Source of the DNA: Leeuwenhoekiella palythoae
GTDB taxonomy: Bacteria > Bacteroidota > Bacteroidia > Flavobacteriales > Flavobacteriaceae
Length of the DNA stretch: 64,000 nucleotides
Direction: 5' to 3'
Assembly (NCBI RefSeq): GCF_900130045.1
Contig: NZ_FQXT01000004.1
Location: forward strand, 248,001-312,000
Shown here: positions 36,881-45,251 of the stretch, piece after piece
Numbering within the stretch: the stretch's first letter is position 1
How the letters are laid out: each line of letters starts with the position of its first letter
The notes under the pieces: model-generated
Told to the model about the DNA's origin: nothing
Database searches by the model: none
Seen by the model: only the letters and a program-made list of their open reading frames with translations
Translations under genes and position numbers: made by a program

Positions 36881-37924
36881 GTGAAAAATACACAGAAAGA
36901 CATACGAGCACTATCGCGAGAAGAACTGCGTGATTTCTTTGTTTCGCAGGGCGAAAAGGCCTTCCGTGGAAATCAGGTGTATGAATGGCTTTGGGTAAAA
37001 GGCGCGCATTCTTTTGATGATATGACCAATATTTCAAAAGAAACTCGTGCGTTTCTAGACGAGCATTTTGTGATCAATCATATCAAAGTTGATCAAATGC
37101 AGCGCAGTTCAGACGGTACGATCAAAAATGCTGTAAAACTTCACGACAACCTTACGGTAGAATCGGTTTTGATCCCTACGGCGTCGCGTACTACAGCTTG
37201 CGTTTCTTCACAAGTAGGTTGTAGTTTAAATTGTAAGTTTTGTGCTACCGCCCGCTTAAAGCGTATGCGCAATCTTAACCCTGATGAAATTTTTGATCAA
37301 GTGGTGGCGATCGATCAGCAAAGTAGGTTGTACCACAACAGACCGTTGTCTAACATTGTTTTTATGGGAATGGGCGAGCCGCTTATGAACTATAAAAACG
37401 TGGTAAAGTCTATCGAAAAAATCACAGATCCTGAAGGTTTAGGAATGTCTCCCAAGCGTATTACGGTATCAACTTCCGGTGTGCCAAAGATCATCAAGAA
37501 GATGGCTGATGATGAGGTGAAATTCAATCTTGCGGTTTCGCTGCACTCGGCTTTAGATGATGTGCGTACCGATATTATGCCGTTTAATGAGCAAATGCCG
37601 CTTCAGGAATTGAAAGAAGCTTTGCAATACTGGTATGTGAAAACCAAAAAACGCATCACCTATGAATATGTAGTGTGGCGCGGTATTAACGACCAGGATA
37701 AAGATATTGAAGCATTAATTGATTTCTGTCTGGCGGTTCCTAGTAAAGTGAACTTGATTGAATACAATCCTATAGATGACGGCCAATTTCAACAGGCAGA
37801 CCCATTAGCAATTGATCGCTATGTGGCAAAACTTGAAGATCGCGGAATCACCGTAACCGTACGTCGCTCCCGCGGGAAAGATATTGATGCGGCCTGCGGA
37901 CAATTGGCTAATAAAAATGGATAG
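36881..37924 (+). CDS. rlmN: 23S rRNA / tRNA adenine(2503/37)-C2 methyltransferase
   Basis: Radical-SAM enzyme that methylates C2 of A2503 in 23S rRNA and A37 in some tRNAs. The 347-residue protein carries the [4Fe-4S] motif Cys114-x3-Cys118-x2-Cys121 (GCSLNCKFCATA) and the MGMGEPLMNY stretch. The catalytic Cys lies in the C-terminal AACGQLA. The start is GTG at 36881. It is separated from queA by the terminator and carries its own -7 box very close to the start codon. Confidence 0.95.
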   Translation: MKNTQKDIRALSREELRDFFVSQGEKAFRGNQVYEWLWVKGAHSFDDMTNISKETRAFLDEHFVINHIKVDQMQRSSDGTIKNAVKLHDNLTVESVLIPTASRTTACVSSQVGCSLNCKFCATARLKRMRNLNPDEIFDQVVAIDQQSRLYHNRPLSNIVFMGMGEPLMNYKNVVKSIEKITDPEGLGMSPKRITVSTSGVPKIIKKMADDEVKFNLAVSLHSALDDVRTDIMPFNEQMPLQELKEALQYWYVKTKKRITYEYVVWRGINDQDKDIEALIDFCLAVPSKVNLIEYNPIDDGQFQQADPLAIDRYVAKLEDRGITVTVRRSRGKDIDAACGQLANKNG

Positions 37925-37936
37925 TATTAAAAATAG

Positions 37937-37944
37937 TATTTTTG
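37937..37944 (+). promoter_or_regulatory. Putative -7 box of the polyprenyl synthase gene
   Basis: TATTTTTG, a perfect TAnnTTTG match, 50 bases before the TTG start. Confidence 0.55.
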
Positions 37945-37994
37945 CTACAACCTAATAATTTCTAAAAGCGAACTAACTGCACTAAAATTAAAAC

Positions 37995-38972
37995 TTGAAA
38001 GTAGTCGAACAAATTAAGCAGCCTATTGCTCACGAAATGGAACTTTTTGAGCAGAAGTTCTCGCTTTCGATGAAATCAAAAGTTCCGCTTCTCAATCGCA
38101 TCACGCATTATATCGTAAACCGCAAAGGGAAGCAAATGCGCCCGATGTTTGTGTTTCTTGTGGCTAAAATGTTGGGGGACGAGCGCCTCAACGATCGTAC
38201 CTATCGCGGTGCTTCGGTTATAGAATTAATACATACCGCAACATTAGTGCACGACGACGTGGTTGATGACAGCTATCGCCGTCGCGGTTTCTTCAGTTTA
38301 AATGCGCTATGGAAAAATAAAATTGCCGTTCTTGTTGGTGATTTTTTACTCTCCAAAGGACTTTTGCTTTCTATAGATAACGAAGATTTTGATTTGCTGC
38401 AGATCATTTCGGTAGCTGTTAGAGAGATGAGTGAGGGCGAACTACTTCAAATCGAAAAAGCCCGAGATCTCGATATTACCGAAGAAGTCTACTTTGAGAT
38501 CATTCGGCAAAAAACGGCAACGCTTATCGCTGCCTGTTGCGCAATGGGTGCTTGCGCTATTCACGCGAGCAAAAAGGATGTGGAGGCGATGCGTAAGTTT
38601 GGCGAACTCATAGGTCTTGCTTTTCAGATTAAGGATGACCTTTTTGATTACGGTTCGCAAAAAATAGGAAAGCCCACTGGCATTGATATCAAAGAGCAAA
38701 AGATGACGCTTCCCCTAATTTATGCAGTGAATAACAGCGATAAAAAGCAAAGCAAGTGGCTCATCAATTCGGTTAAAAATCACAATAAGGATAAAAAGCG
38801 GGTGAATGAGGTGATTACTTACGTGAAAGAATCCGGCGGATTGGATTACGCCGTGGCAAAAATGAAAGCATTACAGCAAGAGGCTTTAAAAATTCTAGAT
38901 AAATATCCTGAGTCTAAGTACAAAGAGGCTCTTGTGCTGATGGTAAATTACGTGATTGAACGAAAAAAATAA
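37995..38972 (+). CDS. Polyprenyl diphosphate synthase (trans, long-chain)
   Basis: Condenses isopentenyl diphosphate onto an allylic primer to make the long isoprenoid tail, probably of menaquinone. The 325-residue protein has the first aspartate-rich motif HDDVVDD (Asp87, Asp88, Asp91) and the second, IKDDLFD, near 213-219, with the GKxxRP-like GKQMRPMF near 45-52. Bulky residues just before the first motif set chain length, but I do not predict it. Starts with TTG. Confidence 0.92.
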   Translation: MKVVEQIKQPIAHEMELFEQKFSLSMKSKVPLLNRITHYIVNRKGKQMRPMFVFLVAKMLGDERLNDRTYRGASVIELIHTATLVHDDVVDDSYRRRGFFSLNALWKNKIAVLVGDFLLSKGLLLSIDNEDFDLLQIISVAVREMSEGELLQIEKARDLDITEEVYFEIIRQKTATLIAACCAMGACAIHASKKDVEAMRKFGELIGLAFQIKDDLFDYGSQKIGKPTGIDIKEQKMTLPLIYAVNNSDKKQSKWLINSVKNHNKDKKRVNEVITYVKESGGLDYAVAKMKALQQEALKILDKYPESKYKEALVLMVNYVIERKK

Positions 38973-39091
38973 TTTTTTAAATTACTGATATTTAGTTATT
39001 TGAAAATTTATTTCAAATTATTTTATCTTCCGGGCAACCATTTTAAACTTTTCTGCGTCTTTATTAATGAAGACAGTTTTAAACAGGATTT

Positions 39092-39661
39092 GTGAAAGTC
39101 ATTACATTCTTTAATAGCGAGAAACAACTCATAAAGAAAGCCGCGCAGGGCAATCGCGAAGCGCAACGCAAGCTTTATGATACGCACGCACCTAAAATGC
39201 TGGGCGTTTGTCGTCGCTACTTAAATGACGTGATGCAAGCCGAAGAAGCGATGTGTAACGGATTTTTAAAGGTGTTTAAAAACCTGGATCGCTTTAGAGA
39301 TGAAGGTAGTTTTGAAGGTTGGGTGCGACGCATTATGGTTAATGAATCGATCTCCTATTTGCGTAAAGAACAGAAAATCACCTTTACAGATTATGAGCAG
39401 CAGGCTGATGATACAACCTATAATCCTGTGGATAGCGAACTCGACGCCGAAGAAATTCAGTTTTTGATAGATCGCTTGCCAGAAGGCTATCGCGCCGTTT
39501 TTGTGATGTATGCGGTAGAAGGATATAAGCATCAGGAGATCGCAAAAATGCTTGATATTTCTGAAAGTACTTCTAAGTCTCAGCTTTTTAAAGCGCGTAA
39601 ACTGCTTCAACAAAAGTTAAACGAACTCAATACCTATCAGTATGGCACCGATAAAGTTTGA
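39092..39661 (+). CDS. ECF-type RNA polymerase sigma factor
   Basis: A 189-residue sigma-70 family protein containing only regions 2 and 4. Region 2 includes MLGVCRRYLNDVMQAEEAMCNGFLKVFKNL and the FEGWVRRIMVNESISYLRK stretch. Region 4 includes LPEGYRAVFVMYAVEGYKHQEIA followed by a helix-turn-helix with SESTSKSQLFKARKLL. The start is GTG at 39092. The following gene overlaps it by 20 bases and encodes a one-helix membrane protein, the usual arrangement for a sigma factor held by a membrane regulator. Target genes are unknown; the barrel protein downstream is a candidate. Confidence 0.92.
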   Translation: MKVITFFNSEKQLIKKAAQGNREAQRKLYDTHAPKMLGVCRRYLNDVMQAEEAMCNGFLKVFKNLDRFRDEGSFEGWVRRIMVNESISYLRKEQKITFTDYEQQADDTTYNPVDSELDAEEIQFLIDRLPEGYRAVFVMYAVEGYKHQEIAKMLDISESTSKSQLFKARKLLQQKLNELNTYQYGTDKV

Positions 39662-40406
39662 AGATAACATTAGAGAGCGGTTGGAGCACCGGGAGATCAA
39701 ACCATCGGCTGAAGCTTGGCAAAAGCTAGAGGCTTCCCTTGATCAAGAAGCCAAGCCTGCAAAAAGTAAAAAAAGCTACGGTTGGGTTTTGATCGCAGCA
39801 AGTTTTATAGGAATTCTTATTCTTGCAGGACGCTATGTTTTTCAGGATGAGATGGATAAAAACCCTGTAAATCAAGTGGTGGAAACTCCGGCTGAAATGC
39901 AAAATGAGCAAAAAAACGAACCTACAGAAACCTTTCAGCAAAAGCAACAAGAGATTGTAGTGCAAGAAGAAACAAGTGTAGCAGTTCACGAAGAGCATCA
40001 GATCGCTGAACCGCCTAAGAAACGCAAGGAGAAACCGGTTATTCAAAAGTATGAAGAAGCAGTAGCGGTGACCGATTCTCAGAAAGCTTCAGCAGATGAA
40101 AAGCTTGATCAAACGACTCAAAGTAAAATTGATGCTGAAGTAAATGATTTGATCAGTAAAGTACAGGAGCAGCAAAACAGCGGAGTCGCCTATTCTGATG
40201 CAGAAATTGACCAACTTTTACGAGATGCACAGCGAGATATCATTTCAGAAAAAATGTTTGACCGTGAGCGTAATACGATTAGTGCAGAAGCTTTGCTTTA
40301 TGAGGTTGAAGAAGAACTGGATCCTTCTTTTAGAGACCGCATTTTTGAAGCGCTTAAAGATGGCTTTATGAAAGCTCGGGAAGCTATTGTTTCTCGCAAT
40401 AATTAG
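39642..40406 (+). CDS. One-helix membrane protein, putative anti-sigma factor
   Basis: A 254-residue protein: a short cytoplasmic part (FEDNIRERLEHREIKPSAEAWQKLEASL), one membrane helix at about 46-66 (WVLIAASFIGILILAGRYVF), and a long charged periplasmic region rich in Glu, Gln and Lys. The 20-base overlap with the sigma gene suggests coupled translation. The N-terminal part is the likely sigma-binding segment. No catalytic motif is seen. The anti-sigma call is from context and topology and needs experiment. Confidence 0.75.
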   Translation: MAPIKFEDNIRERLEHREIKPSAEAWQKLEASLDQEAKPAKSKKSYGWVLIAASFIGILILAGRYVFQDEMDKNPVNQVVETPAEMQNEQKNEPTETFQQKQQEIVVQEETSVAVHEEHQIAEPPKKRKEKPVIQKYEEAVAVTDSQKASADEKLDQTTQSKIDAEVNDLISKVQEQQNSGVAYSDAEIDQLLRDAQRDIISEKMFDRERNTISAEALLYEVEEELDPSFRDRIFEALKDGFMKAREAIVSRNN

Positions 40407-40473
40407 TAAACTACCTCGGGGTATGTTAAGCCTCTTTGGTACCAATAAAAATTCATTCATCAATCTAAAGGAA

Positions 40474-40511
40474 GTTGGTCTTCCCGTCTCGACGGGGCGG
40501 GAAGCTGCAAC
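40474..40511. repeat. GC-rich imperfect palindrome
   Basis: CTTCCCG (40480-40486) pairs with CGGGAAG (40498-40504), flanked by GTTG / CAAC at 40474-40477 and 40508-40511. An alternative inner stem CCCGTC / GACGGG (40483-40488 with 40491-40496) overlaps the first. The GC content is far above the flanks. It lies 21 bases before the start of a barrel-protein gene and is not followed by a T run, so it is not a standard terminator. It may be a REP-like intergenic repeat. Confidence 0.6.
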
Positions 40512-40531
40512 CTTTAATTAAATCAACAATT

Positions 40532-41569
40532 ATGAGATTCTTACTATTACTTTTAATCACCTTGTCAAGTGTCTTGCCGCAAAAAACTTTTGCGCAGGAA
40601 ACCGAAAAAGAAGAAACGATCGCCACGTTAAACGCGAAAAAAGAAGAAGTGGTGCAAAAAGAAAAAGAAGCGCTTAAAATTGAAGTGCTTGCCATTAACA
40701 AACGTTTTGAAAACGGAGAATTAACCGAAGAAGAAGCGACTATTTTAAAAAAAGAAGCTGCAAAAAAGCACGCTAGGAATATCGAAGATAAACTCGCTAT
40801 TTTAGAAAGTAAAATTGATTTGCTGGAACGCAACGAGACTGATCTGGATGATGATTCTATTTTTGGAATTTTTATAGGGAACGATAAAGTGACCTTAGGT
40901 TCTGGCGATAAAGAAGAGGTGGTTTATGACCGTCGCACAACCTCAGATATCGTATTGGGGATTGGGTTTAATAATGCGATCATTGACGGGCAATCGCTTA
41001 ACGATTCCCCCTATAAAATAGGAGGGAGCCGTTTCTTTGAACTTGGTCTTGCCTGGAAAACCCGTGTTTTTGACAATACCAATTTTCTGAGATTAAAGTA
41101 TGGATTCAGTTTTCAGTTTAATGGTTTGAAAATAGACGATAATCAATATTTAGTAGAACAAGGTGATCAGACCGTTTTAGAAACGTTTCCGCTAGATCTG
41201 GATAAGTCAAAATTCAGAATGGATCATCTGGTATTTCCTGTGCATTTTGAGATTGGTCCTTCCACTAAAAAAGTACACGACGATTACTTTAGATATTCTA
41301 CGCATAACCAATTTAAGCTTGGTTTGGGAGGCTATGCAGGATTCAATTTGCTCACGATTCAGAAATTAAAATATGAGGAGAACGGAGAGGATCGCAAGGA
41401 TAAATTCAAGCAGAATTTCAATACAAATAATTTTATCTATGGCGTAAGTGGCTACATCGCGTTTGGAGATACAGCGCTCTATGTAAAATATGATTTGAAC
41501 ACGATCTTTAAAAATAATCCGGTAGAGCAGCGCAATTTTTCAGTAGGTCTGCGTTTTGACATGGATTAG
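40532..41569 (+). CDS. Putative outer-membrane beta-barrel protein with a coiled-coil N-terminal part
   Basis: From the ATG at 40532 it has 345 residues. A signal peptide (MRFLLLLLITLSSVLPQ, cleavage near TFAQ) is followed by about 85 charged residues with heptad-like Glu/Lys/Leu spacing, suggesting a periplasmic coiled coil. The rest is strand-rich with alternating hydrophobic and aromatic residues, ending in NFSVGLRFDMD, as expected for an outer-membrane barrel. The frame is open upstream to 40475, but that part runs through the palindrome and lacks a signal. Cotranscription with the sigma pair is possible. Function unknown. Confidence 0.75.
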   Translation: MRFLLLLLITLSSVLPQKTFAQETEKEETIATLNAKKEEVVQKEKEALKIEVLAINKRFENGELTEEEATILKKEAAKKHARNIEDKLAILESKIDLLERNETDLDDDSIFGIFIGNDKVTLGSGDKEEVVYDRRTTSDIVLGIGFNNAIIDGQSLNDSPYKIGGSRFFELGLAWKTRVFDNTNFLRLKYGFSFQFNGLKIDDNQYLVEQGDQTVLETFPLDLDKSKFRMDHLVFPVHFEIGPSTKKVHDDYFRYSTHNQFKLGLGGYAGFNLLTIQKLKYEENGEDRKDKFKQNFNTNNFIYGVSGYIAFGDTALYVKYDLNTIFKNNPVEQRNFSVGLRFDMD

Positions 41570-41597
41570 ATACAAGCAGCCTTAGTTAAGTAAATAG

Positions 41598-41635
41598 AAT
41601 ACCTGTGCGATTAAACCCGTACAGGTATTTTTTAT
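41598..41635 (+). terminator. Terminator after the barrel-protein gene
   Basis: AATACCTGTGCG pairs with CGTACAGGTATT (one G-T pair) around an 8-base loop and is followed by a T run. Confidence 0.82.
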
Positions 41636-41638
41636 TAG

Positions 41639-41646
41639 TAAATTTG
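41639..41646 (+). promoter_or_regulatory. Putative -7 box of dnaG
   Basis: TAAATTTG, a perfect TAnnTTTG match, lies 45 bases before the TTG start and immediately after the preceding terminator. Confidence 0.6.
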
Positions 41647-41690
41647 CGACCACCTTTTTTTAATTTTAACCGAAGAAATTTTCATTTTTT

Positions 41691-43673
41691 TTGATTTCAA
41701 AAACCACCATAGATGCCGTATTTGAGACCGCTCGCGTTGAGGAGGTAATCGGTGATTTTGTTCAGCTGAAAAAATCAGGATCGAATTTTAAAGGCTTGAG
41801 TCCGTTCTCAGATGAGCGCACTCCGAGTTTTATGGTTTCTCCGGTAAAACAAATCTGGAAGGATTTCTCAAGTGGAAAAGGAGGTAATGCGGTTGCTTTT
41901 TTGATGGAGCACGAGCATTTTACGTATCCCGAAGCGATCAAGTATCTCGCAAAAAAGTACAATATTGAGGTTGAAGAAACTGAGCAAACCGATGAGCAAA
42001 AGGAGCAGGCTAATGAGCGGGAGAGTATGTATGTGGTTTCAGAGTTTGCACGTGATTATTTTCACAAAACTTTACTGAATTCTGAACAAGGCAAGGCGAT
42101 AGGTTTGTCGTATTTTAAAGAACGCGGATTTACCGAAGAAACGATCGAGAAGTTTCAATTGGGGTATTCTCCTGATGTTTGGGACGCGTTTACCTCAGAA
42201 GCGATTCGCAAAGGCTACAAGCTGGAGTTTTTAGAAAAAACCGGGCTGACCATCGTTAAGGAAGAGAAACAGTTTGACCGTTTTAAAGGTCGGGTAATGT
42301 TTCCTATTCATTCATTGAGCGGTCGTGTTTTGGGTTTTGGAGGCCGAATTCTTACTAATGAGAAAAAGGCGGCAAAGTATCTAAATAGTCCGGAGAGCGA
42401 GATCTACCACAAATCAAAAGTGCTTTATGGTATTTATTATGCCAAGCAGGCGATCGCTAAAGAAGATAATTGCTATTTGGTTGAAGGGTATACCGATGTG
42501 ATCCAGCTGCATCAATTGGGGATTGAAAATGTGGTTTCTTCTTCAGGTACTGCTTTGACTCCAGAGCAAATACGCTTGATCAATAGATTGACACCTAATA
42601 TCACGGTACTTTTTGATGGAGATGCGGCGGGGCAGCGGGCTTCCCTACGCGGAATCGATTTGATTTTGGAGCAAGGAATGAACGTAAAGGTGTGCAGCTT
42701 TCCGGAAGGTGAAGACCCCGATAGTTTTTCAAAATCCCATACGCTTACTGAGGTCGAAGATTTTTTAAAGAAAAATGCTAAAGATTTTATTCAGTATAAA
42801 GCTTCGTTGCTTGTAAAAGAAGCTCAGGGGGATCCCATCAAAAAAGCGGGTCTCGTACGCGATATGGTAGAAAGTATCGCTAAAATCCCTGATGTGATCA
42901 AGCGCGAAATTTATGTGCAAGAGTGCGCACGTATTATGGATATTAAAGAAGATGTGCTTTTTAATACCCTTGCGCAAATTAGAAATAAAGGTAAAAAAGA
43001 TGCTGTTCAAACCACCGAAAAACGTCCTGCCGAAGGTGAGATGATTCCGCTTAAAAACGAAGAAAAGGTAAAGTTTGAGCGGCAATACGAGTTGGAACAA
43101 AACATTATAAAGTTGCTCATTACGTTTGCAAATGAACCGGTGCAGTTTGTAGATCTCGTATATGATGAGGATAAAGACGGAAAACTCATAGAGCGAGAAG
43201 AAAAGCGAGAATTGATCATCTACGAAAAGATCTATTTAGACTTGCAGGAAGACGAGGTAGAGTTTGCTAATGATGATTTTAAGGCGATTTATCCATTACT
43301 TATAGAGCATTTAACCAGAGAAGAAGGCGATATCAAGTTAGATCAATTGGGCGAAGTGTTGCCGGCTTCTCAAATGGAGAAAATTTCATCTATAGCTTTT
43401 GAACCTGAAAAGCATACGCTGCACGCGTGGGATCGCCACGAGATCTATGTAAAAACCTTAAAGGAAAATTCAGGTTTAGAAACGGTACAAACCCTACTCA
43501 ATCTGCGTCACTTTCTTATTCAGCGTAAAATGGCAGAATTTGGAGAGCAGCTAAAAACTGGAGAACTACCAGAAAATGCGCAGGAATTCCTTGAGGACTA
43601 CAAAGATTATAAAACGCTAGAAGTACTTATTGCCAAAAAGCGAAATCTGGTGATTATGCCTTTTATGCGTTAG
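41691..43673 (+). CDS. dnaG: DNA primase lacking zinc ligands
   Basis: Synthesises RNA primers at the replication fork. The 660-residue protein starts with TTG and aligns from its N-terminus (TTIDAVFETARVEEVIGDF). The N-terminal CHC2 fold is present, but its four metal ligands are replaced by Ser37, Ser40, Asp58 and Ser61 at the normal 3-18-3 spacing. The catalytic TOPRIM domain follows, with VEGYTDVI near 265 and FDGDAAGQRAS near 305. The C-terminal third should bind DnaB. Its stop overlaps the convergent response-regulator gene by four bases. Confidence 0.93.
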   Translation: MISKTTIDAVFETARVEEVIGDFVQLKKSGSNFKGLSPFSDERTPSFMVSPVKQIWKDFSSGKGGNAVAFLMEHEHFTYPEAIKYLAKKYNIEVEETEQTDEQKEQANERESMYVVSEFARDYFHKTLLNSEQGKAIGLSYFKERGFTEETIEKFQLGYSPDVWDAFTSEAIRKGYKLEFLEKTGLTIVKEEKQFDRFKGRVMFPIHSLSGRVLGFGGRILTNEKKAAKYLNSPESEIYHKSKVLYGIYYAKQAIAKEDNCYLVEGYTDVIQLHQLGIENVVSSSGTALTPEQIRLINRLTPNITVLFDGDAAGQRASLRGIDLILEQGMNVKVCSFPEGEDPDSFSKSHTLTEVEDFLKKNAKDFIQYKASLLVKEAQGDPIKKAGLVRDMVESIAKIPDVIKREIYVQECARIMDIKEDVLFNTLAQIRNKGKKDAVQTTEKRPAEGEMIPLKNEEKVKFERQYELEQNIIKLLITFANEPVQFVDLVYDEDKDGKLIEREEKRELIIYEKIYLDLQEDEVEFANDDFKAIYPLLIEHLTREEGDIKLDQLGEVLPASQMEKISSIAFEPEKHTLHAWDRHEIYVKTLKENSGLETVQTLLNLRHFLIQRKMAEFGEQLKTGELPENAQEFLEDYKDYKTLEVLIAKKRNLVIMPFMR

Positions 43674-44308
43674 AGGTCTGAAGTTTGTAAGAGTCGTGCC
43701 TGCTGAATGAGTTCTGCTAAGCTTCCGGCGTCTAGCTTTTTAAGCAAACGCGTTTTATACGTACTTACCGTTTTTTCGTTAATATCCAGAGATTCAGCGA
43801 TGTCTTTGTTGCGTTTTCCAGAAGAAAGCATATTTAAAACTTCGGTCTCACGCGTAGAAAGCTTTTTGTAGCGATATGCCAGCGTACTATTGTGAGAAGG
43901 ATCAGTATTAGAAAGCATTTCCACTAAATTATTGTTGAGGTAAATACCACCACGCGCTACTTGAATTACCGCTTTTAAAACAGTTGCAGTATCAGCAGTT
44001 TTGCCAATGTAACCCATTGCGCCGGCTTTAATGGCGCTGAGCGCGTACATACCTTCGGGGTGTGTGCTGTACACCATAATTTTAATTCCGGGGAAAAGCT
44101 TACGCAGTTCTTTAATCGCAGTAAGGCCTTGAAGGTTGGGCATGTCAATTTCCATGATTACCAGATCAGGCACCTCTTCTTCTAGTGATGCGATTAGGTC
44201 TTTTCCGTCTGAAACCACATCGATGATCTCGTGAATGGTATTCTTAAGAATATGGGTTAATCCATCAACGATTATAGGGTGATGATCTGCAATTGTGATA
44301 GTAATCAT
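43670..44308 (-). CDS. NarL/LuxR-type response regulator with Glu at the phospho-acceptor site
   Basis: A 212-residue two-domain transcription regulator. The receiver domain starts IADHHPIIVDG, and the phospho-acceptor position in PDLVIMEIDMPN is Glu53 instead of Asp. The usual acidic pair is Asp8-His9. The conserved Ser/Thr and Lys (VYSTH, YIGK) are kept. The C-terminal LuxR helix-turn-helix is intact: LSTRETEVLNMLSSGKRNKDIAESLDI and VSTYKTRLLKKL. No histidine kinase gene is adjacent. It may act without phosphorylation or be constitutively active-like. Confidence 0.88.
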   Translation of the reverse strand: MITITIADHHPIIVDGLTHILKNTIHEIIDVVSDGKDLIASLEEEVPDLVIMEIDMPNLQGLTAIKELRKLFPGIKIMVYSTHPEGMYALSAIKAGAMGYIGKTADTATVLKAVIQVARGGIYLNNNLVEMLSNTDPSHNSTLAYRYKKLSTRETEVLNMLSSGKRNKDIAESLDINEKTVSTYKTRLLKKLDAGSLAELIQQARLLQTSDL

Positions 44309-44405
44309 AGTGAGTTTTATACGCTTTGAGACGAAAATAAAACCAATAATTGTAACTGCAAATGCTTTTCGCTGTAAGAATTAATTTACAGGATGAACTT
44401 CAAAA

Positions 44406-45200
44406 TTATTTCAAATCTTCAGGGATCGTACAAACGGGAATGGGCTCCATCTTATGTTTATTGGCATTATTAAAGCCTTTATAAATAGAAAACACCTGCT
44501 TTTGTCTACCTTCAAAATCTTCGCTTGATTTACCTTGCTCATCTTGAAGCATCGCCCACTCGAGTTCGTCATAAGTAGCGCCAATTTGATCTTCATCGCT
44601 ACGGTCGTCTCCCCACAAACCATCGGTAGGTTTAGCGACTTGAATGCTTTCAGGAACTCCAAGTTCTTTGGCTAACGCATAAACTTCACTTTTCATCAAG
44701 TCTGCAATCGGACTCAAATCAACACCGCCATCACCATATTTTGTATAAAAACCAACACCAAAATCTTCAACCTTGTTACCTGTTCCGGCAACCAGATAGC
44801 CGTGTAAACCTGCAAAATAATATAAGGTACTCATGCGTAAACGAGCACGCGTGTTCGCCAAGCTTAACTCAAGCCCGGGATTCGTATCTGTTTCGGCAGC
44901 TGGTAATGCAGTTTTAAAAGTTTCAAAAGTTTCGGTGAGATCTACTCGCACATCAGAAACATTCGCAAAACGTTTTTTAAGTTGAGCAATATGCTCCTGC
45001 GCTCGCGTAACATGACTTGGAGGTTGGTGAATGGGCATTTCTACACAAAGCACACGTAATCCTGTTTTAGCGCAAAGGCTTGAGGTAGTAGCGCTATCAA
45101 TTCCGCCACTAATACCTACAACAAAACCTTGAATATTTGCGTTGGTTGCATAGGTTTTTAGCCAGTTAACAATATGATCTATTACTTTTTCGGTTTGCAT
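44406..45200 (-). CDS. nadE: NAD+ synthetase, ammonia-dependent
   Basis: Last step of NAD synthesis: amidates nicotinic acid adenine dinucleotide via an adenylate. The 264-residue protein has the PP-loop SGGIDSA near 30-36, a TGNKVEDFGVGFYTKYGDGGVDL block typical of the family, and GLWGDDRSDEDQIGATYDELE. It lacks a glutaminase domain, so it uses free ammonia. It is divergent from gldB, with 51 bases between the two start regions. Confidence 0.94.
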   Translation of the reverse strand: MQTEKVIDHIVNWLKTYATNANIQGFVVGISGGIDSATTSSLCAKTGLRVLCVEMPIHQPPSHVTRAQEHIAQLKKRFANVSDVRVDLTETFETFKTALPAAETDTNPGLELSLANTRARLRMSTLYYFAGLHGYLVAGTGNKVEDFGVGFYTKYGDGGVDLSPIADLMKSEVYALAKELGVPESIQVAKPTDGLWGDDRSDEDQIGATYDELEWAMLQDEQGKSSEDFEGRQKQVFSIYKGFNNANKHKMEPIPVCTIPEDLK

Positions 45201-45229
45201 AAGAAACAGGATTTATGGTTTGTAAATGC

Positions 45230-45237
45230 TACCTTTG
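45230..45237 (+). promoter_or_regulatory. Putative -7 box of gldB-gldC
   Basis: TACCTTTG, a perfect TAnnTTTG match. It excludes gldB starts upstream of about 45240, because transcription would begin near 45243. Confidence 0.6.
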
Positions 45238-45251
45238 CGCAGCAATTTATA

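Noticed and set aside
38998-39018. AT-rich inverted repeat before the sigma gene (ATTTGAAA / TTTCAAAT)
   Set aside because: Eight A-T-rich pairs in an AT-rich region are easily found by chance, and there is no clean T run; it is neither a convincing terminator nor a clear operator.
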